Assembly: GCF_029784155.1 (NCBI RefSeq)
Contig: NC_073692.1
Coordinates: 237,416,503-237,480,502, forward strand
Source: Uranotaenia lowii
Lineage: Eukaryota; Arthropoda; Insecta; Diptera; Culicidae
Direction of reading: 5' to 3'
Length of the DNA: 64,000 nt
The translations under genes were made by a program, and so were the position numbers. Numbering within the stretch: position 1 is the stretch's first letter; each line of letters starts with the position of its first letter. Below are positions 11,024 through 22,357 of this stretch, one piece after another. The notes beneath the pieces are model-generated. The model did not search any database. It saw nothing but the letters and a program-made list of their open reading frames with translations, and had not been told where the DNA came from.

Positions 11024-11176
11024 TGTGACATTGGAAATGATGACGAGTCAAAGGTTGAGTTAGAACTGAGGTTTATTCAACGATAAGTACAAAGGATGGA
11101 TATGTTATGATTGTAGTGGTACAGGTAGAAGTATGACACAGATAATTTGAAGTACAGACGAGTTACTCTCGTCACA
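11024..11176 (-). repeat. 3' LTR of a second gypsy element
   Basis: On the minus strand a purine tract (AAGGGGAGA) is followed by TGTGACGAGAG, and the unit closes with CCAATGTCACA. TGTGAC/GTCACA are inverted ends; length 153. It lies 20 bases past the pol stop codon. Confidence 0.7.
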
Positions 11177-11196
11177 TCTCCCCTTCAAATACGTTG

Positions 11197-13152
11197 CTAA
11201 TAGTACTCGTAGTCGCTATCTCTTCTGGCTCGAACCTCTCGCCCGCTTCTGGTCCGTTGTCCGGTCGTTCTCGCATCTTCGACGTTGATTGGAACGTCAG
11301 CATTACGGGTGTCGATTTCTCGGCGGGGGATATCGGTGTGGGTTGCGTTGAGGAGTGTCGTTGTTGGTTCGTAGAACAGTTCGCTCGATTCATCTGGAAT
11401 ACCAGTACAAGATGAATCTTCGGGTGTTTTAGATGGTCTTAAGTCACGAGCGTTTCTGCGGTACTTCGGGCCATTCGACAATTGTACCACGTATGATCTT
11501 GGTTGTTCACATATTTCTACCACCTTTCCTTTTTCCCAAGCTCTGGTTTTCGGGTTTTGCATGGTGATCATTTGGTCTTCTTCAAACTCCGGCGCATCAA
11601 CACAACCTTTATCGAAATATAGTTTTTGTTTTTCTCTACATTTCGTTAAATTGGCAGACACATTTTCTATGATCTTCGGCTGTAGGACTTTATCGGTAGT
11701 CGGGAGAGGAGTTCGGAGTAATCTTCCCATTAATCTCTGGTTTGCTGATAGCAGTGACACGTCTCGAGGTGTGTTTCTTTGATGAAGCAATGCCAATTGA
11801 ACATCAGTACCATCATTAGAGCAACGTTTCAGAATTTTTTTAGCAGTTTGCACGAATCTTTCCGCAAGGCCATTACTTCTAGGGAAAAGTGGGCTGGATG
11901 TTACATGATCAAACGACCATTCTCGGCAAAATTTGGAAAATTCAAACGAAGAATACTGAGATCCATTATCAGTGTACACTATCCTTGGTATTCCGAAGCA
12001 TGAAAACCAACGTTTGAGCTGGTTGATGACTGAATAGGAGGTAATTTCGGGTAATTTCGCTATGTCAAAGAATCCTGAGTAACTATCTGCTATCAACAAA
12101 TAGTCGTCACCTTGAAATTGGAAAAGATCAGAGCCTACTATTTCAAAGGGCAGAGTTGGTATCTCATTGGTAACCAGTTTATGTGTCTGATTGGACCTTT
12201 GGTATTTTTCACAAGTCGAACAATTTGATACCATGTTGGTTATATCTGAACTCATACCAACCCAAAATAACATCTGCTTTGCGCGCTGTATACATCCCTG
12301 AATTCCAGTGTGACCAAGGTGTATGTATGAAAGCATTTTCTTTCTAAGTTTAAGAGGAACAACTATCTGCTGTGATCGAAAAATCAAACCCTCATAGACT
12401 GCCAGTTCATCTCTAAAAGGCCAATATTTATGAAGACAATTTCTTGTCAGTTGTTTCCGTTCAGGCCAGCCTTTCATAATGACATTCGATAATTCTTGCA
12501 GTTCTGGGTCATTGGTTGTTTCTTGTTCTAGTTCTTCTCTAGCAGTTTTGGACATTTGCAGGACAATATGCACTTCGAGTTCCTCGGAAGTTTTTATTGG
12601 TTCTGTATTGTCCACATCTCTGCTGAGGATATCCGGTATAGGGATATCAACTCCTTTCACGTATTTAATTTTTGGATTATACTGTAATACGTCTAGCATA
12701 ATTCTTTTTAGACGTGGAGGTGCACGGTCAAGACTTTTCTTAAAAATTGCCTCTAATGGTTTATGATCCGTTTCAATTTCTAGCTCTTGACCATAAACGT
12801 AGTCGTGAAACCTATTACAAGCAAACCTTATTGCAGCTGCTTCCTTCTCTATTTGTGGATAATTTTCTTGTGCCTTTGTTAACGATTTTGAAGCGTAGGC
12901 TACGGGTTTTCCATTTTGTAGCAATACAGCGCCGAATGCTTTGGAGCTAGCATCGACTGACAAGACCACTTTTGAATTCACGTCATAAAAAGCTAAAACA
13001 GGAGTGGATACCATCATTCGTTTTATATTCCTAAAAGCTTGTTCCTGTTCCGATTCCCATAACCATTCAGTATCCTTAATCAATAATTTTCTTAGAGGCT
13101 CGGTGACAGCAGATAAATTTTTGATGAACTTTCCCTCGTTCCCAAATACCAC
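11197..13152 (-). CDS. Ty3/gypsy pol fragment (end of RT, RNase H, integrase)
   Basis: A 651-codon open frame. Residues from about 20 match the tail of a gypsy RT (FIKNLSAVTEPLRKLL). RNase H follows, with D in SVDASSKAFG, E in EKEAAA and D in ETDHKPLE. Integrase has an HHCC finger (HLGH ... CSTCEKY), D in VGSDLF, D in YTDNGSQY and E in SNGLAERF. The C-terminus is basic and ends near the LTR. It is a different gypsy lineage from the copy at base 2, judged by poor similarity of these motifs' surroundings. The 5' part is missing: at about 13153 the sequence switches to a LINE-like tail. The frame is intact but the element cannot be autonomous. Confidence 0.92.
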   Translation of the reverse strand: MVFGNEGKFIKNLSAVTEPLRKLLIKDTEWLWESEQEQAFRNIKRMMVSTPVLAFYDVNSKVVLSVDASSKAFGAVLLQNGKPVAYASKSLTKAQENYPQIEKEAAAIRFACNRFHDYVYGQELEIETDHKPLEAIFKKSLDRAPPRLKRIMLDVLQYNPKIKYVKGVDIPIPDILSRDVDNTEPIKTSEELEVHIVLQMSKTAREELEQETTNDPELQELSNVIMKGWPERKQLTRNCLHKYWPFRDELAVYEGLIFRSQQIVVPLKLRKKMLSYIHLGHTGIQGCIQRAKQMLFWVGMSSDITNMVSNCSTCEKYQRSNQTHKLVTNEIPTLPFEIVGSDLFQFQGDDYLLIADSYSGFFDIAKLPEITSYSVINQLKRWFSCFGIPRIVYTDNGSQYSSFEFSKFCREWSFDHVTSSPLFPRSNGLAERFVQTAKKILKRCSNDGTDVQLALLHQRNTPRDVSLLSANQRLMGRLLRTPLPTTDKVLQPKIIENVSANLTKCREKQKLYFDKGCVDAPEFEEDQMITMQNPKTRAWEKGKVVEICEQPRSYVVQLSNGPKYRRNARDLRPSKTPEDSSCTGIPDESSELFYEPTTTLLNATHTDIPRREIDTRNADVPINVEDARTTGQRTRSGREVRARRDSDYEYY

Positions 13153-13154
13153 CC

Positions 13155-13351
13155 CATGCCAAATATGATACCATTTGCTTGATAGGTTCTCGAGTTATGC
13201 AAAAAATTGTATTTTGTTTGGGAGGCCCCTCCCCCCCCTTCATGAGAGAGGGAGGGGTCTCAAACCACAATAGGAACCTTCCCCTGCCTCCAATACACCC
13301 ATCTGCCAAGTTTCACGCAAATCGGTTCCGTAGTTTCCGAGTCTATAGGGA

Positions 13352-13388
<37 letters not shown>

Positions 13389-13410
13389 AATTCATTTTTA
13401 TATATATAGA
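13155..13410 (+). repeat. LINE-like 3' end fragment with (ACAG)n microsatellite
   Basis: The phrase CAAGTTTCACGCAAATCGG, a short spacer, then a run of about nine ACAG units (13350-13387), then a TATATATAGA tail. This kind of segment is a familiar dispersed 3' tail in insect genomes, from memory; the parent family is not certain. It replaces the 5' part of the gypsy fragment. Confidence 0.5.
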
Positions 13411-13414
13411 TTAA

Positions 13415-13909
13415 GGTTGCCAGAATTTTTTCCACTCCCATCCGGGCCTAGCAATTCCGGGCATTTTTCACAAAAAACCTGGCAAAATCCGGGCATGGAT
13501 TTCAATTTTTCAAATCCAAAAACCGGGCAAAAACCGGGCAAAATTTAGGTGTAATTACACATAAAAGCAAAAAAAAAAATAAAAAAAAATTGAAATTAAT
13601 ATTTTATTAATTTAATTGCAGATTTCCAAAACTTGTTGGTACACTTTAATATTTAAAGGTTAATAAAAGTAAATCAGCGAAATTATTTGATGCAACCGTT
13701 GAAAATTTCTACACAGTTAATCGATTTTGCTTAAACTTACTCAAAAACTATGTCTTTTTTTGGTTTTTTTTTATGAAAATTGTGAAAAAATCCGGGCGAT
13801 ATCCGGACTTTTCTCACGATATCCGGGCAACCGGGCCGGACCGGACTTTATCGAAATTTTGCATCAAATTTCCGGGCAAACCCGGATAAAACCGGGCAAT
13901 CTGGCAAGC
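13415..13909 (-). mobile_element. TTAA-type element, CCCGG-rich family, copy 2
   Basis: Inverted relative to copy 1 at 4685-5183 and of nearly the same length (495). It starts GGTTGCCAGAA, ends ATCTGGCAAGC, and is flanked by exact TTAA on both sides (13411-13414, 13910-13913). No coding capacity. Confidence 0.8.
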
Positions 13910-13913
13910 TTAA

Positions 13914-14523
13914 TATAGATGTAAATTCACATGACATGGTTAAACACAATATCAAGTAATTGTCAGTGCTGCCTAGAATTCAACGTTTTGAATTTACTTA
14001 AGAAATTCTTCAAGTTCCGTGACACTTATTATTGATACAGTCAAAATTCAGTATTGTTTATGATTCATCATTATGAACTTTAGATTAAAAATCGAATTCC
14101 GTGTCACGTAATATTATTATTATCAATTTCTTATGAAAAATTACATCGAATATGATGTAAATAAAAAGAATCTTCATATATGACGGTATTTTACATCAGA
14201 AAACCGAGTTCTGTGTCATGTATAAACATATCGTATATGATGTAGCAAAACCAGTACATACGTATCATTTTGGAGGCCATATAGGTACATTAGCAAACAT
14301 ATTCTTGATTTGGATTGTATTAAATTACGATTTGCACGACTTGTCATGCGCATCATTTACGACTACCCTGATTCTTTTTGGAATATACTATGACAATTTA
14401 CATCATCATATAGATGATTTTGGTTGTAATATACGACATTTTTCGTAACAATATGGAAAGTTTGACGACTCATTTGGTCGTCTTTTGCGACTTGAATGCA
14501 GGGATCTCATTTTCCGTCAGTTG
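13914..14523. other. Unassigned AT-rich DNA hit by the LINE
   Basis: No gene seen. Words such as TATATGATGTA and TACGA recur here and also at 17050-17330 on the far side of the LINE, so the LINE may have landed inside a longer repeat. Confidence 0.35.
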
Positions 14524-14542
14524 AATAAAAATAAGATTATTT

Positions 14543-16849
14543 TTTTTTTTTTTGTACTTTAAACCAATTGGTTTATTCATCCGGAGGAGGCGGTGTTTTG
14601 CTAGCCATCAAATCTACCCTCTCAGCCGTGCTTATCAACGATCAATGCTTTGAGTGCTTGGAAATTGTGTGGACCTGCATAAACTTAGGTAACCGAAAAC
14701 TGTACGTTTGTGTTGTATATCTGCCCCCCGATTGCGTGCGAGATATGAATTTAGCTGAATGTTTTTCTCCGAGCCTTGTTAAAATACTGTCTTTAACCTG
14801 TCCTGAAGACGACCTCTTAGTCATCGGTGATTTTAATTTTCCGGGCATAAAGTGGTGTCCATCGCAGGGAAGATTTCTGTATCCTGACCCTACATGTTCT
14901 TCGTTCTCAACTGCCTCTAACATTATTATCGACGCCAATTGCTACCAGAACTACTTATCGCGATTGCAACGGAATTTTAAACAAAACCCTAAGTCTTTTT
15001 GGAAACACGTCAAAGACCAGCGGAAAGAGTCGGGATTACCAACTAACTTGTTTCTGGATGACGAGACGGCCTCGTCGGACCACGATATATGCAATCTTTT
15101 TGCTAAAAAGTTTTCTAGCGTCTTCTCCTCCGAACCCTTATCCTCAGAAAGAATAACTAGTGCAACTGGAAACGTTCCATCATTGAATACCCTTTTAAAC
15201 CACATCTCTTTTGATGAAGAAACTATTCTGAAGGCGACTATTAAACTAAAAAATTCTGTTTTCCCGGGCCCCGATGGCATACCAGCTACTTTTTTGAAAT
15301 GCTTCATGCCTCATTTAGTAATTCCTATCAAACGCATATTTGACGCATCGCTAGACAAAGCTATCTTTCCATCGTTGTGGAAGACCGCTTTTATGTTCCC
15401 GGTTTACAAAAAAGGCGAAAGAAGGGATATTAATAACTACAGAGGAATATCGGCTTTGTGTGCAGTAGCTAAATTGTTCGAACTTGTTATCATTGACCCA
15501 ATTTTCTCGTTTTGCAAGCAATATATATGTAATGATCAACATGGATTTATGCCCAAGCGCTCTACGACTACGAACTTATTGACATTCACATCTTTCATGC
15601 AAGACAGTTTTGCTGCCGGTTTTCAAGTCGACGCCATTTACACCGATTTGTCAGCTGCTTTTGACAAGGTGAACCACGAAATAGCTATTGCGAAGCTGGA
15701 GAGGCTGGGAATCTGCGGGTCCTTATTAGATTGGTTTCGCAGTTACCTCATTGGACGCAAATTCTCTGTAAGATCTGGTAACTCATGTTCCGAACAATTC
15801 TCTGCCACATCTGGCGTGCCTCAAGGCAGCCACCCCGGCCGTGTCGTATTCCTGATTTACTTCAATGACGTGCTTTTACTACTTGACGGTCCAAAACTCG
15901 CCTATGCAGATGATCTGAAGCTTTTCTACACTATAAAATGTTCCGGAGACACTGTACTTTTACAGCGACAGTTTGACAATTTTGCCAATTGGTGCGACGA
16001 CAACTGCCTGCCATTAAATCGCAAAAAATGCTCGGTCATCACCTTTTCCCGTAAATTTTCCCTGTTATTGCTGATTATCTTCTTGGAAACCAGATAATTG
16101 CTCGAACAAAGCACGTAAATGACTTGGGTGTAATTCTTGATCAACAGTTGGACTTAAAGTCGCACACTAACTACGTAGTGGACAAAGCATCGAGAAGTCT
16201 GGGATTCATCTTTCGCGTGACTAAAGACTTCAAAGACATTTACTGCCTGAAAAGTCTCTATTGTAGCCTTGTCCGCTCAACTTTGGAGTATGCATCTGCC
16301 GTATGGAGTCCCTATTATCAGAATGGTGCTGATCGAATCGAGGCCATCCAAAGACGCTTTATACGTTACGCTTTGAGACACTTGAATTGGCAAGATCCGT
16401 TTCACCTTCCTCGATACGAGAATCGTTGCAACCTCATATTCTTGGACACGCTCCAAGCCCGGCGAGCTACCATTCGAGCACTATTAGTCTCCGATCTTCT
16501 GGCTTCGAATATAGACTGCCCCATGCTGCTGGAAACTATCAATTTGTGCGTTCGACCTCCAGGACTAAGAGATCGGAACCTTCAGCTTCACATTCCTCTT
16601 CGCCAGAACAACTATGGAGCTAATAGTGCCCTGATTGGTATTACACGGACATTCAACCGTTTCTCAGAGCTCTTCGATTTTAATACCTCTAGAAATATGT
16701 TCAAAAGAAGAATCCTAGCTATGTTAAGAACTGTGTAGTCTGAAGTATATACTTTTTTTGTTAATTTTATATCAATGTTACTTTTAAGTCGAATCATTAT
16801 GATCAATACGTGATCTGTTGATATATTAACAATAATAATCCGCAAAAAT
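14543..16849 (+). mobile_element. 5'-truncated Jockey-like LINE with 19-bp target duplication
   Basis: The insertion is bounded by a 19-base direct repeat (AATAAAAATAAGATTATTT at 14524-14542 and 16850-16868). The left end begins in the endonuclease domain; the right end is AT-rich without a long pure poly-A. Such duplications with 5' truncation are the hallmark of target-primed reverse transcription. Confidence 0.85.
14568..16738 (+). pseudogene. Jockey-like endonuclease-reverse transcriptase, truncated and frameshifted
   Basis: The frame opens inside an AP-endonuclease domain (VYLPPDC, then GDFNFPGIKW), loses its C-terminal part near 14935 by an internal deletion, and continues into reverse transcriptase: FPGPDGIPA, NNYRGIS, QHGFMPKRST, IYTDLSAAFDKVNH, SGVPQGS and the active site YADDLKLF. 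After about 16080 a frameshift moves the reading to a second frame (16124-16738) with VNDLGVILDQQL and LRSTLEYASAVW-like blocks typical of the LINE C-terminus. The deletion plus frameshift mean it is dead. The fragment at 57362-58021 is a relative. Confidence 0.9.
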
Positions 16850-16868
16850 AATAAAAATAAGATTATTT

Positions 16869-17395
16869 CAAAGAAATGCGTTTTTTGCTGTCAAATCAAG
16901 TTTATAGCGTACAAATTTATGATTTGCCTGATTGCTGATTTTTTTCAACGTTCATGAAGTTATTGTCAGTACCTGGACTTGATCCCCTGACCATACGATC
17001 TGCAGCTCATGATGGTTCCTCGACGCTATCTGGAATATATATATCAAGGGGATTTGCTTCAAAGGCATTAAACCAAAAGCAAATCGTATATTTCTATAAC
17101 TTGAATCTTTTAAATCGTAGAACACGTTCTCGATGATCTAAAAATAGACCAACATTTTGAAGCCTCCTTCAATACGATTCCAATCATCGATGTCCCATTA
17201 TCATAAACGATATTATTGAACTTTTTTGTATTCTTTTACGATTTCCAGCAAATACGTTTTACGAAAATCAGACATGCGAATTAATTTGCAAAGGTATACG
17301 ATTGCATGCACATTATTACGAATCAATGCAGTTATATACGTGAAAGAAAAACCAAGAATACATAGATTACGATGTTTTCCAAACAAACATCCGTC
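16869..17395. other. Unassigned AT-rich DNA
   Basis: No gene. Repeated ATACGAT/TTACGA words resemble those left of the LINE (see 13914-14523). Confidence 0.35.
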
Positions 17396-17681
17396 CAAAA
17401 AAGAATGAAATCGTCTGCTGGGCGATAATGAACCTCATTTTCAATCAGGCACCATTTTTGATCACGTTCATCAATTTTGACGAAACTTGGCCTGGTATTA
17501 GATCAAACATTTTTACATCTTTGGATCAAATTTCAAGATTTTTCAATGAAATTGTCAAAGATACAGCTTATTTAGTGAAGCAGTTCCAAATTTCCCTTTT
17601 TTTACGGGAATACCTGTATCTTTGTTTCCCGTCATTGTAAAGACTTCAAATTTTGTGTTCACGCGATTTCATTCTTTTTTG
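17396..17681. mobile_element. Short element with 18-bp perfect inverted ends
   Basis: CAAAAAAGAATGAAATCG (17396-17413) is exactly mirrored at 17664-17681. The 286-base unit abuts the end of the PIG-M homology. No clear duplication was found at its borders. Confidence 0.6.
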
Positions 17682-17693
17682 AACGCAACTGTA

Positions 17694-17862
17694 TGTGTAA
17701 CGATAAGTGTGTCTTTTGGAAGGCAAGCTTGAGTTGAGAACATGACTAGCTCCATCCGTTATCACCCGGTAGTCGACATTGGTGTACTGCATATCTGAAA
17801 GGCTGTCCTGAACCTCCCCGTAGAAGATGCGAAACCCGATGCTGATCAGCAAGTGCGTTCGG
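17694..17862 (-). pseudogene. PIGM: PIG-M (GPI mannosyltransferase I) N-terminal fragment
   Basis: The minus-strand frame gives the N-terminal signature of PIG-M: a hydrophobic start (HLLISIGFRIFYGEVQD), then YTNVDYRVITDGASHV and RHTYRYT. In this family the catalytic site includes the DxD-like acidic residues of the YTDxDYxVFTDAA segment, in the first ER-lumenal loop; here D is kept in NVDY and TDGA. PIG-M adds the first mannose of the GPI anchor in the ER. Homology stops right after TYRYT, where the next residues (SCVQKR...) run into the inverted-repeat element and a stop, and no continuation is seen beyond it. A start codon in frame is not visible. It is either a gene fragment carried here or a remnant of a disrupted gene. 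Family recognition is from memory of the motif. Confidence 0.7.
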
Positions 17863-18301
17863 AAAATTTTTGATTATTTGATTACGTCTAACATAAGTGA
17901 AACATTCTGTCTAGCACACTCTATTTGCACACAGTTTTCATATCGCGGACAGCCTTCTATAGGCCAGTAGTATAGGGTAATTTCTTAGTCTTTGGTTAGC
18001 TTTTTCGCTGATTCCATTAGCTTTTGATTTTTAATATCATTTTCAAAGAAAGTTAACACTAATGAGAAAAATTCGGGCATATAGTCTTTGCCACTAGCCC
18101 TTCCCACTTGCGCTGGCCCGGGAAACGGTGCGCAGTCCAAAAGTAGAAAGAAGAAAAAGAATACGGACCGAACTAATGGCCGAATAAATGGGTCATACAG
18201 AGGTTTCGAAAAGAAAACTAGCAGCGCACTCGAGGTCATCAGCGTGACAAACAACTTGGGATTATTAAAAGTCACTAATTTCCTGCCACAAAAACACTTA
18301 C

Positions 18302-18759
18302 CTGCATTTGACGCCAATCCGAGACTCGTCGGAAAATTTCTTCCGTATTCCATTTGATTTCCAAGCCTGACGAAGATGAAGCAAAAAGGTCCACAATTTC
18401 GTCTCGAGATACCTCCCCTAGCCGCTTCGCGTCAATCTGGTTTCTTCCTGAAAGAAAATAAAATCAATATCGAAAATTAAAACAAATTTATATTTTTAAT
18501 CTATCAACGGCGTGTTCGTAAACTGATTTTTTGGGTGATGCATCGATTTTTTATTTGGTAGATGTCAAATCACCTTCCAATGCTTTTGCATGCAGTTTGT
18601 TTGATTTACGAACGCCAGTATCGATAGAAAAATCAATGCAATACAAAAAATCAAATTACGAACACCTCGTATATACTTACCAAACACTTCCAGCGCTTCT
18701 ACCGACAGCTCCATATCGTGCAATACGATAGACGCCAACTTTTTTCTCTCGGTCGCCAT
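18302..18759 (-). CDS. Small spliced gene of unknown function (at least two exons)
   Basis: Exon 1 is 18681-18759: ATG then ATERKKLASIVLHDMELS..., ending TTTG|gtaagt. Exon 2 is 18302-18447, entered at TTTCAG and ended at ATGCAG|gtaagt. The phases agree and give 75 residues without a stop, including a DEIVDLFASSSSGLEI stretch. Both donors and the acceptor are strong consensus sites. The intron (18448-18680) holds a short inverted-repeat insertion. A third exon is not certain: downstream a frame encoding GKDYMPEFFSLVLTFFEND... and ending at 17985 looks coding, but no AG acceptor in the right phase was found. I do not recognise the protein. It could be a host gene or the gene of an unknown transposon. 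Confidence 0.5.
18508..18669. mobile_element. MITE-like insertion in intron 1 of the small gene
   Basis: CGGCGTGTTCGTAAACTG at the left and its near-mirror AATTACGAACACCTCG at the right, about 25 bases each, enclose a 162-base unit. Without it the intron would be about 70 bases, a normal fly intron length. Confidence 0.6.
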
Positions 18760-18780
18760 TTTGAACAAAGCAGAAAATTT

Positions 18781-19728
18781 CGGGTACGCTTATTTGTATT
18801 TACCCATAATTTTTATTTTTACCCATATACATGCTAAAGTTTTATTACATACATTGTATGTGCAAAATATAATAATTATTTGAAGAACATAAAATTTATG
18901 TGTAGAACGATTTGAAATCGGTATGTGTATGATACATATACTCTTTAAGTGTATATTTTTTGCAGTGTAGCTTCAAGTTCCCGGTTAATAAAAAGAATAG
19001 TAAGACCACTAGAAAGATTACTAGGATCCAAGCATCCGTCTAGTGGCCGTCCCATTGTTTTCTAGTGGAAAATGGCCCAACCTAATGAATTTTAATGACT
19101 AGAAATGAATTTTATGGTTTCAGAATGACAGATCTCGTTGACGTTTGTCATGGTTGGGTTGTATTAGTGTGATTGGTACGTCCTTACGTATGTGTTAGTG
19201 CATTCAAAGAATGTTTGTATGTATGCGTGAGTGCTGGAAAAATGCATAAGAAATACAAAAAAAACCATTTTAATATGAAATTAAAGACTATTTGGATTTA
19301 AATTTTATTTATTTCCAATACATCTAAACACAGAACATTTCAACACAATTTCTTCTACACTTTTAATCTCTACCGGAGTTCAATCCTGATTATCAGCAGC
19401 CAACGATCGTGAGTAACCTGCCGAGAATAATCCTATTTGGCTAGCCGGTTCTGGTTCCTGATCTTCCTGAACCGCCGAAATTTCTGTTCGCCAAAAATTT
19501 GTGCTCCACTGGATCCACTGGTTTTACCGGGGACGAAATCCAGGCGGTCAACCATTTTTATAAATTCAAGGTTCTTTTTCAGCTTTAAACGTACCACTAA
19601 CCGGATTCCGGGTGTTCTGTGTTGTTTTTGAACGCTGAAATGAAAATTATATTATTATTAATAAAGTTATTCAAACAAACAAACAAGTGAAACTTACAAG
19701 CAATTTAGCTATCCGAAGCGTCTGCACG
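18781..19728. other. Unassigned non-coding DNA
   Basis: No gene supported. A TTTTTTGCAGTG word near 18957-18968 looks like the tip of a transposon (CACTGCAAAAAA in reverse), without a found partner. Confidence 0.35.
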
Positions 19729-19736
19729 GTCTGCAC

Positions 19737-20484
19737 CCAGGGTTGCCAGGTGTTTTTTAGTAAACTCTGGAAGTTGGCAATAAAAAAGTCTGGATTTGTC
19801 TGGATAGTTAAAAATTACATTTTATTTAATTCTTTTTACATTACGGTATTGTAATTACTTCCGATCATACATTGCGACATTGTACTTAGATTTAATAGAA
19901 GCAAACATATTCCCCAGTTCATTATCTTCAGAGTTAAGCTTAACATATATTTAGTAGCCAATATTCCACGCATGGTCGAAACGTTCAATCTATTCCTTGA
20001 TTTGGTTTTATTTATATTATACTCAGAAAACAAGCGCTCGGCAGAAGCTGATGAGTGAGGTAAAGCTAGAATGCTTGGAATAAACTTCCTTCGATGCGGA
20101 AAAGCCATTTCTTCGGTACATCTAGTCGTGGTCAAAATCTTGTTCCAAAACAGAACAACACTGGTTCTTTCGTCTTAAGAGTAATCCGAAAAGTCGATGT
20201 TCAGCAGCTGTCTGGATTCCTGATCAATTTCTTGAACGATGTAACGATTCATAAGGTATGGGAAACATTCAGTGAGCGGCAGAATCGATTGGTGTTTCCT
20301 GTTAATAACATTTACAACGTCCAAGATAGTCAAATTCTTCATGACAGAGTTGAGCTTATAGAAATTTCTTGACAAATCTGGATAATTTATGAAAAGTCTG
20401 GACCAGACAACATGAGGTCTGTATTTCTGGATGACACTTAAAAATCTGGAAGATTCCAGAAAAATCTGGAAGGTTGGCAACGGT
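19737..20484 (-). mobile_element. Internally deleted hAT element with 8-bp duplication
   Basis: GTCTGCAC is duplicated at 19729-19736 and 20485-20492. The ends are CCAGGGTTGCCAGG and TTGGCAACGGT, a hAT-like inverted pair. The 748 bases hold only the C-terminal part of a transposase on the minus strand. Confidence 0.85.
19846..20400 (-). pseudogene. hAT transposase C-terminal remnant
   Basis: Two overlapping frames on the minus strand: one ending with a DQESRQLLNIDFS-like stretch (20175 side) and one with LALPHSSASAERLFSEYNI and KSRNRLNVSTMRGIL, the dimerisation block of hAT transposases. A frame change separates them and the catalytic N-terminal half is missing. Confidence 0.8.
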
Positions 20485-20509
20485 GTCTGCACCTAACATG
20501 ACTGGTAAG

Positions 20510-20974
20510 CAGGGGTGTCAGGTGTCCTGATTTATCAGGATTTGTCCTGATTTTTGAGAGACCGTCCTGATTTTTCAAAAATGCTTGAATTGTCCTGATT
20601 TTTGAAAAATGACCCTTAAAATGTCCTGATTTGTCCTGATTTTTAAAAAATATCCAAATCATAACTAAATTTCTTGTTAAATGATGAGAACATCAAACAA
20701 ATCTTAAATAAAATAGTTTAATCAGTTGAACCAATGAGATTCTTTTATTCAAATTACATTAAAATGATGTTTTTCGATATTAACTGCAGGCCAGCCAAGG
20801 TTATTCTCGCTTCAGTTGCATAATTCGAGGTGTCTTAAGCACCTATATTTCGCCTTTAGTTAGGCAATCTAAGCTGAACTGCATTTTGTTTTCAGCAATT
20901 TGAGGGTGTCCTGAAAAATCCTGATTTTTTCTTCGCGGTGTCCTGATTTTTGACAAAACGACCTGGCACCTCTG
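20510..20974. mobile_element. hAT-type MITE with 8-bp duplication
   Basis: CTGGTAAG occurs at 20502-20509 and 20975-20982. Ends are CAGGGGTGTCAGG and CCTGGCACCTCTG, classic hAT tips. The left quarter repeats TGTCCTGATTT words, which recur inverted near the right end. No protein. Confidence 0.9.
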
Positions 20975-20982
20975 CTGGTAAG

Positions 20983-22352
20983 CAAAACGGACGATCGATG
21001 ATGTTTTTCGTTCGTCGCTGAGGTCAGTGATGCCATACCGCTTGATGATTTGAAAATTTAAATAAATAAAAAAATTAAACAAAATGTGTTTTAATTGAAA
21101 ATTATAAGAAAAAGCTAGAAAACTAAGAACTTAGAATTGAAGATTTCAAAGTTAAAGTTTAAATATTCAAAATTAAAGTTCAAAATGTAATGTTTTGAAT
21201 TAATTTTGAATATGAAATCGAGTAATTGCTTTAAAAAATTATTCAATTTATATACATAACTTTCAATTGAATTCCTTGAAGTACATTTTCTTTAAATTCA
21301 ACATCCATTTGAAATGATGATCTCAAAAACCTAAGATCATATCACGACCACTGGAGATAGCATTTGTGCAACTGAAATAACATTCCATTACTCAGATTTT
21401 ATCTGAGAATCAAATTTTCTAGAATATTTGCAAAGCATATTTGCTGGCATCATTGCCTTAAGCAACCATGTTTTTTTTATGAATCTCAAAATGGCCAAGA
21501 AGCAGCCATGCTTGGATCACTAACACTGTCTCAACAAGATGAACAATTAGTGTTGAACGGAGGGAGGTTCACTTTGTTTTGTATAATACAGGCATGAACT
21601 GTCCATCTTGTTCACAGTTATTCAATTGCACTTAAATTTGACAGTTGCTACGCTGTGAATAATCTCTTCTACAAATCTTCACAGTATTTGGGTTATTACA
21701 TATATAAGGGCTGTCCCAACGGTAGATGCAAAACACGATTTTCGACCACGCTAAAACATTTCGGCTGGCACCGGTGGCGTATATTGCTGTTTTAGCACAG
21801 TTATCGATTTCAGAATTCCCAACAGTTATACGCCTTTGTTCCAAATTCATGCAAATTTGGAACAGGATTTCAAAATATACGACAGACCGATTTAGTTCAC
21901 GGTGAGAAAATTTTAGCCAACAATGATTTCTTTCACACATGTTTGGGTAACATTGGGTGTGATAATAGTTTCTTTTTGAGATATTATTTGAATGTTTTTT
22001 TTCGATTCAACCACCCTATACGCAACATAAATTGAGAATAGATGTTAATAAAAACCATATCAAGTATAAATAATAGATGTCACATTATTCTCGATTTAAT
22101 ATAATTGAATAAAAAGCTTTTCATTTGGGCTCGACGTATTAGTGAATCCAGTCAGCGTTCTAAAATTTGAAAAAAAAAAAAAATAAACGAAAAGAAAATT
22201 TTAATACTTTTTCGATTAGGTAAAATAAATGTTTATTGTTTGTTCTATAATTTTTGTTTTATTTGAGATATTGAGAGATTTTTAGTTTCGTATGGATTGC
22301 TCGGAGTTTTCGTCAATATCAGCATATTTTTCTGTATCCATACATAAATTTA
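20983..22352. other. Unassigned DNA
   Basis: Open frames are short and unrecognised. The longest (102 codons, minus strand, 21632-21940) has no motif I know. Nothing else supported. Confidence 0.4.
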
Positions 22353-22357
22353 CAAAG

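Noticed and set aside
14218..14448. 76-codon plus-strand frame before the LINE
   Set aside because: Low complexity, AT-rich, no motif; shares repeat words with the far side of the LINE.
17985..18240. Confirmed third exon of the small spliced gene
   Set aside because: The frame looks coding but no AG acceptor in the needed phase was found, so it is only mentioned.
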